Assembly (NCBI GenBank): GCA_963836425.1
Contig: CAWIJJ010000001.1
Coordinates: 1 to 64,000, forward strand
Direction: 5' to 3'
Source of the DNA: CAWIJJ01 sp963836425
GTDB lineage: Bacteria; Acidobacteriota; Terriglobia; Bryobacterales; Bryobacteraceae
DNA length: 64,000 nt
Shown here: positions 16,703 through 25,215 of the stretch, piece after piece
Position numbering within the stretch: position 1 is the first letter of the stretch
How the letters are laid out: every line of letters begins with the position of its first letter
Translations under genes and position numbers: made by a program
The notes under the pieces: model-generated
The model's database searches: none
The model's input: the letters and a program-made list of their open reading frames with translations, nothing else
What the model was told of the DNA's origin: nothing

Positions 16703-18241
16703 GTGACTGGGTATCGCACGGTAAGAATTGCGGCCTTAGGGGTTTTCCTGATGGGCTGCGCGGGGGCGCAAAACGCGCCCAATGTTTCGCAGGTTCTGAT
16801 GTGGTCCACCGTAAACAATACGGGCGTTGGCGCACAGAACTCGCAGGATGTGTCGGGGCTGTTCACGCCGAGGACGAGCGGAGTGCTCCCGCAGGCGTTA
16901 CTGAACATTTATACGGTGAGAGATATCGGGGGTCTCGCTAACGGCGACGTCACGGCCCTGAATACTCCCGCTAACTACGGAGTAGGAAACGTCAGCGCGC
17001 TGAACAGCGCGATCAGTTCGAATATCGGGCTGGCCCTGGCCCTGATTCCGGTGGCCTCGCCCGCTTCCGCTGTGATTCAGAAAGTGGATCCGGTGACAGG
17101 CGCTCCGACGGCGGCCAGCAATACGCTGGGGCCGGTTTTCACGGAACGGGCGGAGACGATCGGTAAAGGCAAATTCTTTATCGGATTTTCTCACCAGGCG
17201 TATCATTTTACAGAGATCAACGGGAAGAAACTGAATGGGTTGAGCGTACTATATCCGGGCGGCGATCCGTCCGCGGCGGGTCCGTCGGCTCCGATGACTT
17301 TCAACCTTGGACTGGATGTGAGGCTGTCGCAGACGCTGGCATTTTTGACTTACGGCGTAAGCGACCGGTTTGACATTTCGGTCGGCCTGCCGATGGTGCA
17401 TGCGGCCGTCGCCGCGACATCTTACAATGCGCAGGTATTCAGCGGCGCGGGACTGGGAACGAACGGGAATAACTGCTGGTGCCAGAACACGCTGTCGCCG
17501 GGAACGTTTGTCCTGACGGAGCCTTTGATCGGCAGGTCCAGCATGTCCAAGACGGGCTTCGGCGACGTGCTGGTTCGCGCCAAGGCCGCGGTGCTCTCGC
17601 GTTCGAGCGCGGTGGTTTCCGTCGGAACAGACCTGCGGTTCGCAACCGGCGACGCCGACAACTACCTGGGAACGGGGACGACGACGGTGAAGCCGTTCGC
17701 CGCGATTTCGCTTTACACCCAGCCTACGGCGAGCGGGTTCGTTTTTTCCCCGCACCTGAACATCGGCTGGCAGTTCAGCGGCAAAAGCGCCCTCGGCGGA
17801 ACGTTTCAGGGCAGCAATCTTTCAGCCACGCTGGCCAACGGCGACCGGATCAACTATGTGGGCGCTCCTTTGACAGTGGTCAAAGACAACCTGCCGGACG
17901 TGATCGCGTGGGCGGCGGGGACGGAAGTGGCGATGGGGAAGCGGAACACGCTGGTGGTGGATTTTCTGGGAAATCAGATCGGATTGATCAACGGGGCGCA
18001 GGTGGTTCAAGAGACGTCGGCATCGGGGTTTTCGCCTGTGGGGCCTGCATTTGCAGCAACTACGGTGCAGGGATTTGTCGGCGCGGGTAAGTCGTCGTTT
18101 GGGCAATATAGCGGTTCGTTCGGCTATAAGGCCAGGGTTACTGGCAAGCTGGTGGCTACCTTCAACCTGTTAGTCCGACTGAACGACACAGGACTTACGG
18201 CGAAGTACGTACCGCTGTACGGGTTGAGTTACAGCTTTTAA
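16703..18241 (+). CDS. Outer-membrane beta-barrel protein
   Basis: The GTG start is fixed by GGAGGGATGGA immediately upstream; an ATG at 16699 would stop after two codons. A signal peptide (residues 1-22) precedes a region rich in short alternating strands. Segments such as FFIGFSHQAYHF, RLSQTLAFLTYGVSDRFDISVGLPM and ASGFVFSPHLNIGWQFSG have amphipathic barrel patterns. The protein ends with YGLSYSF, a terminal aromatic residue preceded by alternating hydrophobic residues, which is the signal for outer-membrane insertion. The length is 512 aa. The function is unknown; a porin-like or phenol/meta-pathway-type transport barrel is possible. The stop overlaps that of the convergent kinase gene. 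Confidence 0.8.
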   Translation: MTGYRTVRIAALGVFLMGCAGAQNAPNVSQVLMWSTVNNTGVGAQNSQDVSGLFTPRTSGVLPQALLNIYTVRDIGGLANGDVTALNTPANYGVGNVSALNSAISSNIGLALALIPVASPASAVIQKVDPVTGAPTAASNTLGPVFTERAETIGKGKFFIGFSHQAYHFTEINGKKLNGLSVLYPGGDPSAAGPSAPMTFNLGLDVRLSQTLAFLTYGVSDRFDISVGLPMVHAAVAATSYNAQVFSGAGLGTNGNNCWCQNTLSPGTFVLTEPLIGRSSMSKTGFGDVLVRAKAAVLSRSSAVVSVGTDLRFATGDADNYLGTGTTTVKPFAAISLYTQPTASGFVFSPHLNIGWQFSGKSALGGTFQGSNLSATLANGDRINYVGAPLTVVKDNLPDVIAWAAGTEVAMGKRNTLVVDFLGNQIGLINGAQVVQETSASGFSPVGPAFAATTVQGFVGAGKSSFGQYSGSFGYKARVTGKLVATFNLLVRLNDTGLTAKYVPLYGLSYSF

Positions 18242-21200
18242 CGGGCGGGACGAAGGGCCACGATCACCCATGCGCCGCCGCGATTGCGGAAATCGACTAA
18301 GTTCCGGGTTTCCATAGTCTTTCGCGGCTGAGTAATGTTTGTAATCAGTTTGCAGAGGACCGTGGCCTGATCGCCCTTAATTGCCGGATTTTCGAGGGGA
18401 GTGAGTTCGTAGGTGGTGTGTACGGCATCGATGATGGAGCCGGGAGGATTGTTCCAGATGGTCCGGATCCGATCCCGGTCGCCGTCGCGCGACGCGTTGT
18501 TGAACTGGCCCAGGAGCGCCAGAATCTGCTGCCGGTTGACCTGGTCGAGTGAAGGGGGCTGGGGAACCGGCTGAACGGGCTGCTTCTTCGCGCCCTCTTC
18601 CAGCTTGGCTTTCTGCCGCTCCAACTGGTCCGCCAGCGTTTTGGCCTGCCCCGCCAGGGGGCTGTCGCCGTTCTGCTCGGCGAAGCCACGCAAGGCCTGA
18701 ATATCTTCCTTGTTCACCAGGTTCCAGGCAAGCTCGGAGATTCGCGCGCGAGCCTCGCGGGCATGATCGCCGGAAGGAAACCGGCTGAGATAGCTTCGCA
18801 GCGATTGCGAGTTTCCCTGGTTGGTTTGATCCCAGACGAGGCCCTCCAGACGCTTGTTGGCGTCGCCGGTATGCGCGCCGCCGGGGAAGCGATTGACGAA
18901 AGCCTGCACCACAGACGGATCATTGCTGTTGCGAGCCTGCTCCCAGGCGACGGTCTCGGGGGACTCGGCAGGCGGGGGCGGCGCGGCGGGAGCAATCGTC
19001 CGCCAATCGATGGCACTGCGCTGTCCGGGTCCGATATCGACCGACGCCTGGACGTTTTTTGCCTGGTAGGTCATCCGAAGCGCCTGCTTGCCGGGAGTGA
19101 GTTCGCGGGCAAAGACGGCGGATCCGTCGGTGCGGCCGAGCAAGCGGTCGTTGGCACGCACCTCGACACCGGCGGGAGCGTTGCGCAGTTCGAGGGTGCC
19201 GGGCTTGGGAAGCAGGGTGAACGGCACAACCTGAGAACCGCCGCTGGCTATGGTGACGCGCTGCTCGGGCGGGGTCTGATAGTTGTTCTTTTCGACGCGT
19301 ACCTCGTACGCTTTGGCTTCGAGGGTGGTGGAGAATTCTCCGCGCGGGTCGGTGCGTCCGGCCGGCCGGTTGTCCACCAGAACGAGCGCGCCGGACACGC
19401 CGGCGCGAATCATAAGGGTGCCGATCGCCGCCTTGGTATCCACCGGCTTCATGGGTTCGGGTTGTAGGACCACGGTTACGCGCGGCGTTGTTTCCGCGGC
19501 GCGAACGGTGAACGTCCGGTCGCCTGGCAGGTACTTGTCGAGCTGCGCGTGGATCTGGTACTCGCCGGGCATGAGCGACATCTGGCAATTCGCTGTGCAG
19601 GAGTTGGTGCCTACCTGGACCGAAGCTCCCGGAGGATCGGTCTGGATCTCAACCATGACCGGCTTGATTACGGGCGGAGCAGGCTTGGTCCAGCGTGCGA
19701 TCAGCACGATGAGCGTGATGGTGGCCAGGGCCGCCGCCGTCGCGATTCCGATCTGTTTCCATGGAAGAGGCTTGCGCGGTTTGGGCGGTTCGTGAGTTTC
19801 GCGCGGTTTGGGCGGAGGCGGCGTGGTGGCGGGAGGCGGCTCCAGGCGGGCGAGAAGCGCAGCCGCGGCGGACTGGATTTCCGGATCGCCCGCATGGCGG
19901 GAGCGGATCTCCTCGATTTCCGTGCGCAGTTTTTGAAGTTTGCCCTTGCGGAGCGAGGGGGAAGCCTGCGGTTCCAGCGCGGCCAGACGTTCGCGGTCAC
20001 GCTCGCGGGCTTGCCGCAGGCGCTGCTGCTCCAGGGCGCGCTCGAGAGTCTGCCGGAGGGCCGCGATGTCATCGGAGCCGCCGTGTTCCGCGGATTCGCG
20101 CGCCAGCAGTTGGAGCGCCTGCTCAAACCGTTCCTGTTGTCCGAGGTCTTGTGCCTGGCGGATCACCGACTGTCGCCGCCTGGCCTCCTGTTCGCGGCGT
20201 GCCCGCGAGAGCAACTCCTGCAACCGCGCTTCGGAGGGGAAGCGATCCTGGATCAGCGCGGCCGCCTGTTCCGGCTTGTCCTGGGAGAGCAGGGCTTCGG
20301 CCTGGCGGCGGACCTCTTCGACCTGCTGCTCCTGCCGGCGGCGCGCCAGTTCGGCGGTGGTGGTGCGGTGCAGGTCCGCGATTTCGGCATGCCCCGGGTT
20401 GGCGCGAGGAGTGTCGCGAAGCGCGGCGTCGGCCTGCTCCAGGCGGTCTTTGGCGATGAGGCCGCGAGCGTCCGCGATGGCCTTGCGGGTGTCCGCCGCG
20501 CGTATTTCCTCTTCGCGTCCGGCTTCGATTTTCCGTTTGAGTTCAAGCAGCGCCGGGTTGGCCGGCTCGGTTTGGACGAAAGGGGCCAGTTCCTTCAATG
20601 CCTGATCGAACCGGCGCTCACCGAGCAGGCGGCGGGCGCGCTGGACGGCTTCTTCGCGTGCCAGGTCCGCCTTTACGCTGTCGCGCAGCCGGACCAGCGC
20701 TTCCTCATTCGGAAACCGGCCCAGACCCTGCTCGAGCAACGTCAGCGCCTCGGCCAATCTTCCGGTGCGTATCGCGGTGCGCGCATTGTCTGCAAGCGTC
20801 GCAATTGCGCGTTCCCGTTCCTGCTGTTCGAGGCTGGCGTTGGCCTGCCCGTAAAGCCTGGTGATCTCGGGATCGCCGGCGAAGCGGTCGACGCCCTGGC
20901 GCAGAATCCGGGTGGCGGAAAGGGCGTCGTTGCGGGCGAGGTGATCGTTGGCCTGCCGCACGATGCCGGCGCGTTCGTTCTCGCGGCGGCGGGCCTCGAG
21001 GTCGTCGCGCACACGGGCTTCCAGGGCCTGCATCTCCGGATCCGCGCCGAAGCGCTCGGCGGCCGAGCGGATTGCTCGCTGCGCCTCTTCGAGGCGCCCG
21101 GCCTGGTACATGGCGTGCGCCGCCGCCCGCGCCTCGTTTAACGCATGCTGGCGTTCGTGGGCGGTCTTTTCGGCGACCACGACCTTGCGCGCGCGCAGCA

Positions 21201-23973
21201 GCGAATCTTCCTGCCCGTTTTCGGCAAGCGCGGCGTCGAGCAGACCGATGGCCTCGTCGAACCGTTTGGCGTCCAGCAGCGCGCGGGCGTCGCGGAGGGC
21301 CTGCCCCACGCTCTCGGTTTTCCGCTGCTCCTGAAGGCGGGCTTCGGCGGCGGCCATCATGGCGGCGACCTGCTCCTCCTGGGGATAGAGCCTGGTGGCG
21401 CCGCGCAGGATTTGGGTGGCGGACATGGCGTCGCCCTGGTCGAGGGATGCCTGCGCCTGGGCGAGCGCCTCGCGGATGCCCTGGATGCGCTTCTGTTCGG
21501 CGACTTCGGAAGCAATCCGCTGTCTCCATTCGGTGAGGCCGTGTTCACCGGCGAGGGAGGGGGGCGCCTCCTCGATGGCGCGCAGAGCCGCTTCGTAATC
21601 GCCGGCGGCGTGCAGTTCCCCGATGCGGCCGAGGGTCTCCCGGCGTATCTGCTCCTTCTCGAACGCGGTGCGGCTGGCGAGCGTGGCCTCGCGGCAGCGG
21701 AACAGGCGCTCGGAGCCGGGGTACTGGAGGAGGCAGGCGTCGAGGAGTTCGAGCGCGCGGTCGAACTGCCGGGCGCGCGCCAGGCTTTCGGCCTCGCCGA
21801 TGGTTTTAGAAATGGCTTCGGACTGCTGTTGCTCCTTGAGCTTTTCCCGGGCCTGCCCGAGGAGGGCGGTCAAGTCACGGTCGCCGGGGAACTGGATGGT
21901 GCCGCGCTGGAGCAGTTGGGTGGCGGTGCCCGGCCGGTCGTCGTCGAGCAACTGGCGGGCCTCGAGCACCATCTTTCGAACGGCGGCGGAACGTCTCTGG
22001 CGCTCCAGCCCTTCCTCGTTCTGTTTGCGGAGGGAAGCGAGGGCGACATCGTCGCCGTAGGCCCGCACGAACGCGCCGATTTGCTCGATGGCTTCGGCGA
22101 AGCGCTCCTCGGAGGCGAGCGCTTTGGCGCGCGACAGGACCTCCTGGAGGGCCGCCTTGCGCCGGTGCTCGGCCTGCGCGGCGGCGACGTTTTGCATCAG
22201 CTCGCGGAGCGCGCCCAGGCCCGGATTTTCGTCGAGGGCCTGTTGCAGGCGCGCGATGGCCTCTTCAAAGCGAGCGGCCGCGGTGAGCTCGCGAGCCTCC
22301 GCGGAGGCGCGGGCGAGGACCTCGGCCTGGCGTTCGGCTTGAAGCTCGGCAGCGGCGTAGGTGGCCAGTTCCCGCAATTCGGCCGCTTCGGGAAACTCGG
22401 CGCGCAACCCGGACAGGCGGTCCACCGCGTCCGCCAACCTTCGGTTCCGGAGCAGTTCTTTGATGGCTTCGGTTTCCGCCTGGAGGCGGCGTTTGCGTTT
22501 CTGTTCGGCCTGTTCGCGGCGGGCACGATCGAGCAGCGAGGACGCCTCTTCCGCTTCCGGGAACTCCTGGCGCAGGCGCGTGAGCGCCACGATGGCTTCG
22601 TCGAAGCTCTGCAACAGCATCAGGCCTTTGACCTGACTGATTTCGTCGCGCAGCTTCTGTTCGCGTTCGTGTGCCTCGATCCGGGCGCGGACCGTTTCCG
22701 CCAGTTCGGCGGCCGCGGCGTGGTGGGGATCGAGCGAGAGCGCCTCGGCAACGGACTTGTGGGCGCCGGAAAGGTCGTCGCGCTGGAGGGCCTGGGCAGC
22801 TTCCTGCACCAGGCGGTCGGCGCGCTGCGCCCGCTCCCAGGCGGTGCGCGCCTGCTGGATCAACAGGTGAAGTTCGGGATTGGATTTGTCCAGGCGGAGG
22901 GCGGATTCGAACTGCTGAATGGCCTGGTCGAACTGTCGTGCCTCCAGTTGTTCGCGGCCGCCGGTCACCAGGGCGGCGATGCGGGGGCGCACGGCCTTTT
23001 CCCGTAGCTGCCGCTGGAGAGTTTCGCGGAGTTCGCGCGCGGTGCGCTCGCCGGGTTCGATCTCGAGCGCCTGGCGCACCACGGCCTGGGCCTGCTCCAA
23101 CTGGTCTCCGGCGATCAGGCGGCGCGCTTCGGCAACCAGGCTTCCGGCGCTTTCCCGACGCAGTTCAAGGATGATGGGCTCCAGGTCGAAGCGGACGTCC
23201 TCAAGCGTCTGGTAGCGCGCGTCGCGGTCCTTGGCCAGCAGTTTGAGCATGGCCTCTTCGAGTGCTTCGGGACAATCGGGGCTGAGGGTGCGAAGCGGGG
23301 CCGGGGCTTTGTTCATGATGTTGAACATCAGCTCGGCCATGCCGACGGCCTGAAAGGGATGTTCGCCGGTGAGGAGCTTGTAGCAGGTGACGCCGTAGGC
23401 AAAGATGTCGGTCAGAGAATCGGAGGCCGTGCCGTAGAACTGCTCCGGAGCCATGTACGGCAGGGTGCCGATGAGCGAACCCTGCGGAGTGATGCGGGCG
23501 GCCGTCGCCTGCGTGAGCAGAGCGATGCCGAAATCCATGATTTTCACGCTGCTGTCCGGCAACAGCATGATGTTGGCGGGCTTGACGTCGCGGTGGACGA
23601 TGCCTTTGGTGTGCGCGTGGTGCAGTCCGGCCGCCACCTTGGTCATGATGTCGAGCTTTTGCAGCAGGGTCAGCGGCCGCTGGTTGACGATAGTACGTTC
23701 CAGGTCCTCGCCCTCGAGCAGTTCCATGACGAGGTAAGGCGCACCCTCATGCTCACCGAAATCGTGAATGACGACGATGTTCTGGTGGCGCAGCTTGCCG
23801 GCGGCGGCGGCCTCGTTACGGAAGCGCGTGAGCATCTCGGGCTCGCCGGTGGCGGTCAGGGTCTTGATGGCAACGAGCCGGCCTACAGTCGGGTCGTATG
23901 CGCGGAACACCTGGCCGAAGCCGCCACGCCCCAACTGCACCTGAAGTTCATATCTGCCGATTCGATTCATCAC
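18238..23973 (-). CDS. Giant Ser/Thr protein kinase with helical repeats, one membrane span, PEGA domains and an NTF2-like end
   Basis: The Hanks-type kinase domain covers residues 8-265: GRGGFG at 15-20, VAIK with Lys 37, HRDVKPAN at 127-134, DFG at 147-149 and YMAPEQF later, so catalysis is likely. Residues 270-1380 hold degenerate TPR-like helical repeats of the form RFDEAIxLLxxAL with Arg/Glu/Gln-rich coiled coil between them. A membrane span lies near 1405-1428. PEGA-type beta domains follow (EIQTDPPGASVQVG, RAGVSGALVLVDN, RNAPAGVEVRAND). Then come three repeats ending W-x-x-x near 1700-1790, and an NTF2-like domain over the last 100 residues. The start may be GTG 23973 or ATG 23970. The family is common in Acidobacteria, but 1,911 codons is exceptional. 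Confidence 0.88.
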   Translation of the reverse strand: MMNRIGRYELQVQLGRGGFGQVFRAYDPTVGRLVAIKTLTATGEPEMLTRFRNEAAAAGKLRHQNIVVIHDFGEHEGAPYLVMELLEGEDLERTIVNQRPLTLLQKLDIMTKVAAGLHHAHTKGIVHRDVKPANIMLLPDSSVKIMDFGIALLTQATAARITPQGSLIGTLPYMAPEQFYGTASDSLTDIFAYGVTCYKLLTGEHPFQAVGMAELMFNIMNKAPAPLRTLSPDCPEALEEAMLKLLAKDRDARYQTLEDVRFDLEPIILELRRESAGSLVAEARRLIAGDQLEQAQAVVRQALEIEPGERTARELRETLQRQLREKAVRPRIAALVTGGREQLEARQFDQAIQQFESALRLDKSNPELHLLIQQARTAWERAQRADRLVQEAAQALQRDDLSGAHKSVAEALSLDPHHAAAAELAETVRARIEAHEREQKLRDEISQVKGLMLLQSFDEAIVALTRLRQEFPEAEEASSLLDRARREQAEQKRKRRLQAETEAIKELLRNRRLADAVDRLSGLRAEFPEAAELRELATYAAAELQAERQAEVLARASAEARELTAAARFEEAIARLQQALDENPGLGALRELMQNVAAAQAEHRRKAALQEVLSRAKALASEERFAEAIEQIGAFVRAYGDDVALASLRKQNEEGLERQRRSAAVRKMVLEARQLLDDDRPGTATQLLQRGTIQFPGDRDLTALLGQAREKLKEQQQSEAISKTIGEAESLARARQFDRALELLDACLLQYPGSERLFRCREATLASRTAFEKEQIRRETLGRIGELHAAGDYEAALRAIEEAPPSLAGEHGLTEWRQRIASEVAEQKRIQGIREALAQAQASLDQGDAMSATQILRGATRLYPQEEQVAAMMAAAEARLQEQRKTESVGQALRDARALLDAKRFDEAIGLLDAALAENGQEDSLLRARKVVVAEKTAHERQHALNEARAAAHAMYQAGRLEEAQRAIRSAAERFGADPEMQALEARVRDDLEARRRENERAGIVRQANDHLARNDALSATRILRQGVDRFAGDPEITRLYGQANASLEQQERERAIATLADNARTAIRTGRLAEALTLLEQGLGRFPNEEALVRLRDSVKADLAREEAVQRARRLLGERRFDQALKELAPFVQTEPANPALLELKRKIEAGREEEIRAADTRKAIADARGLIAKDRLEQADAALRDTPRANPGHAEIADLHRTTTAELARRRQEQQVEEVRRQAEALLSQDKPEQAAALIQDRFPSEARLQELLSRARREQEARRRQSVIRQAQDLGQQERFEQALQLLARESAEHGGSDDIAALRQTLERALEQQRLRQARERDRERLAALEPQASPSLRKGKLQKLRTEIEEIRSRHAGDPEIQSAAAALLARLEPPPATTPPPPKPRETHEPPKPRKPLPWKQIGIATAAALATITLIVLIARWTKPAPPVIKPVMVEIQTDPPGASVQVGTNSCTANCQMSLMPGEYQIHAQLDKYLPGDRTFTVRAAETTPRVTVVLQPEPMKPVDTKAAIGTLMIRAGVSGALVLVDNRPAGRTDPRGEFSTTLEAKAYEVRVEKNNYQTPPEQRVTIASGGSQVVPFTLLPKPGTLELRNAPAGVEVRANDRLLGRTDGSAVFARELTPGKQALRMTYQAKNVQASVDIGPGQRSAIDWRTIAPAAPPPPAESPETVAWEQARNSNDPSVVQAFVNRFPGGAHTGDANKRLEGLVWDQTNQGNSQSLRSYLSRFPSGDHAREARARISELAWNLVNKEDIQALRGFAEQNGDSPLAGQAKTLADQLERQKAKLEEGAKKQPVQPVPQPPSLDQVNRQQILALLGQFNNASRDGDRDRIRTIWNNPPGSIIDAVHTTYELTPLENPAIKGDQATVLCKLITNITQPRKTMETRNLVDFRNRGGAWVIVALRPAR

Positions 23974-24081
23974 CCGCCGGTTTGACGCGGACCGGAATTC
24001 CGCCTGGATGCCAGTGTATCAGCTTCGTTCTGAATGGCTTTAGCAATTTGGTACCACGGTACGCGCTTAAACTGTGGAGAT

Positions 24082-25215
24082 ATGAAACTGGAAACACTGG
24101 CGGTACATGCGGGACGATCGGTGGATGTGGTGACGGGGGCGGTCACGCCGGCCATCCACATGTCGACTACCTTCGAGCGCTCCCCTTCGGGGGGGTATCC
24201 GACGGGGTTCTCGTATGCGCGAGAGGGCAATCCGAACCGGCTGGCTTTGGAGCAATGCCTGGCGTCGCTGGAGGGGGGAACCGAAGCCCTGGTGTTTGGC
24301 TCCGGCATGGCAGTTCTGAACGCTGTGCTTCAGGGGCTCGAGCCCGGAGACCACATCATCGCGCCGGAGGACGTCTATTATGCGCTGCGGGTGTTGATGC
24401 GGGACGTGTTCCCGAAGTCGGGGCTGGAAATCAGCTACGTCGATGCGGCCGATGCGGGCTGCATCGAGGCGGCAGTTCGTGCGAACACGAGGCTGATCTG
24501 GGTGGAGACGCCATCGAATCCGATGCTACGTGTCACGGACCTGGAGGCGGTGGCGGCGATCGCGCGGCGTGCCAACGCGATCAGTATTTGCGACAGCACG
24601 TTCGCAACTCCGGTGCTGCAACGGCCGCTCGAGGCGGGCATCGACATGGTGATGCACTCCACTACGAAGTACCTGAGCGGGCATTCGGACGTGATGGGCG
24701 GCGTGCTGATCACCAAGCATCAGAACTATCTTTTCGAGCGCGTGCGAAAGGTGCAATATTTCGGCGGCGGGGTGCCGTCTCCGTTCGAATGCTGGTTGAC
24801 CCTCAGGGGCCTGAACACGCTGCCCTACCGCGTGCGGGCGCATTCTGCCAGCGCGTTGAGCCTGGCGCGCGCTCTCGCGGCGTACCCGGCGGTACAGACC
24901 GTCCACTATCCGGGGCTGGCAGGGCACAGGGGCCACGCCCTGGCGGCGAAACAGATGAGCGCATTCGGCGGCATGCTGTCTTTCGAGGTGCGCGGGGGCG
25001 CGGCGGAAGCGCTTCGCGTGGCGGCGGCGGTCAAACTGTTCACACGGGCTACCAGCCTGGGCGGTCCGCACAGCCTCATCGAGCACCGGGCTTCGGTCGA
25101 GGGCCCTGGCACGCGGACGCCGGAAAACCTGCTGCGGGTGTCGGTGGGGCTGGAGCATCCCGACGATCTGCGCGAGGACCTGGAGCAGGCGCTGGCCGCC
25201 GCGGCAGCTCAGTAA
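24082..25215 (+). CDS. PLP-dependent Cys/Met metabolism enzyme (cystathionine gamma-synthase/lyase family)
   Basis: The start at 24082 (MKLETLAVHAGR) has GGAG upstream and matches the usual family N-terminus; a longer frame from 24034 is not needed. FSYAREGNPNRLALEQCLASLEGG, ALVFGSGMAVLNAVL, LIWVETPSNPMLRVTDL and ICDSTFATPVLQRPLE are family blocks. The Schiff-base Lys is in MHSTTKYLSGHSDV, near residue 196. GGPHSLIEHRAS lies near the end. The length (377 aa) is normal. The enzyme handles homoserine or cysteine derivatives in methionine/cysteine metabolism; gamma-synthase, gamma-lyase and sulfhydrylase cannot be separated by eye. It is transcribed away from the giant kinase. Confidence 0.92.
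   Translation: MKLETLAVHAGRSVDVVTGAVTPAIHMSTTFERSPSGGYPTGFSYAREGNPNRLALEQCLASLEGGTEALVFGSGMAVLNAVLQGLEPGDHIIAPEDVYYALRVLMRDVFPKSGLEISYVDAADAGCIEAAVRANTRLIWVETPSNPMLRVTDLEAVAAIARRANAISICDSTFATPVLQRPLEAGIDMVMHSTTKYLSGHSDVMGGVLITKHQNYLFERVRKVQYFGGGVPSPFECWLTLRGLNTLPYRVRAHSASALSLARALAAYPAVQTVHYPGLAGHRGHALAAKQMSAFGGMLSFEVRGGAAEALRVAAAVKLFTRATSLGGPHSLIEHRASVEGPGTRTPENLLRVSVGLEHPDDLREDLEQALAAAAAQ

Noticed and set aside
21145..23007. A 620-codon + strand open frame inside the giant kinase gene
   Set aside because: It is antisense to the helical repeats, made of Leu/Gly/Phe-rich low-complexity sequence, with no family motif. High GC makes long antisense frames common here.
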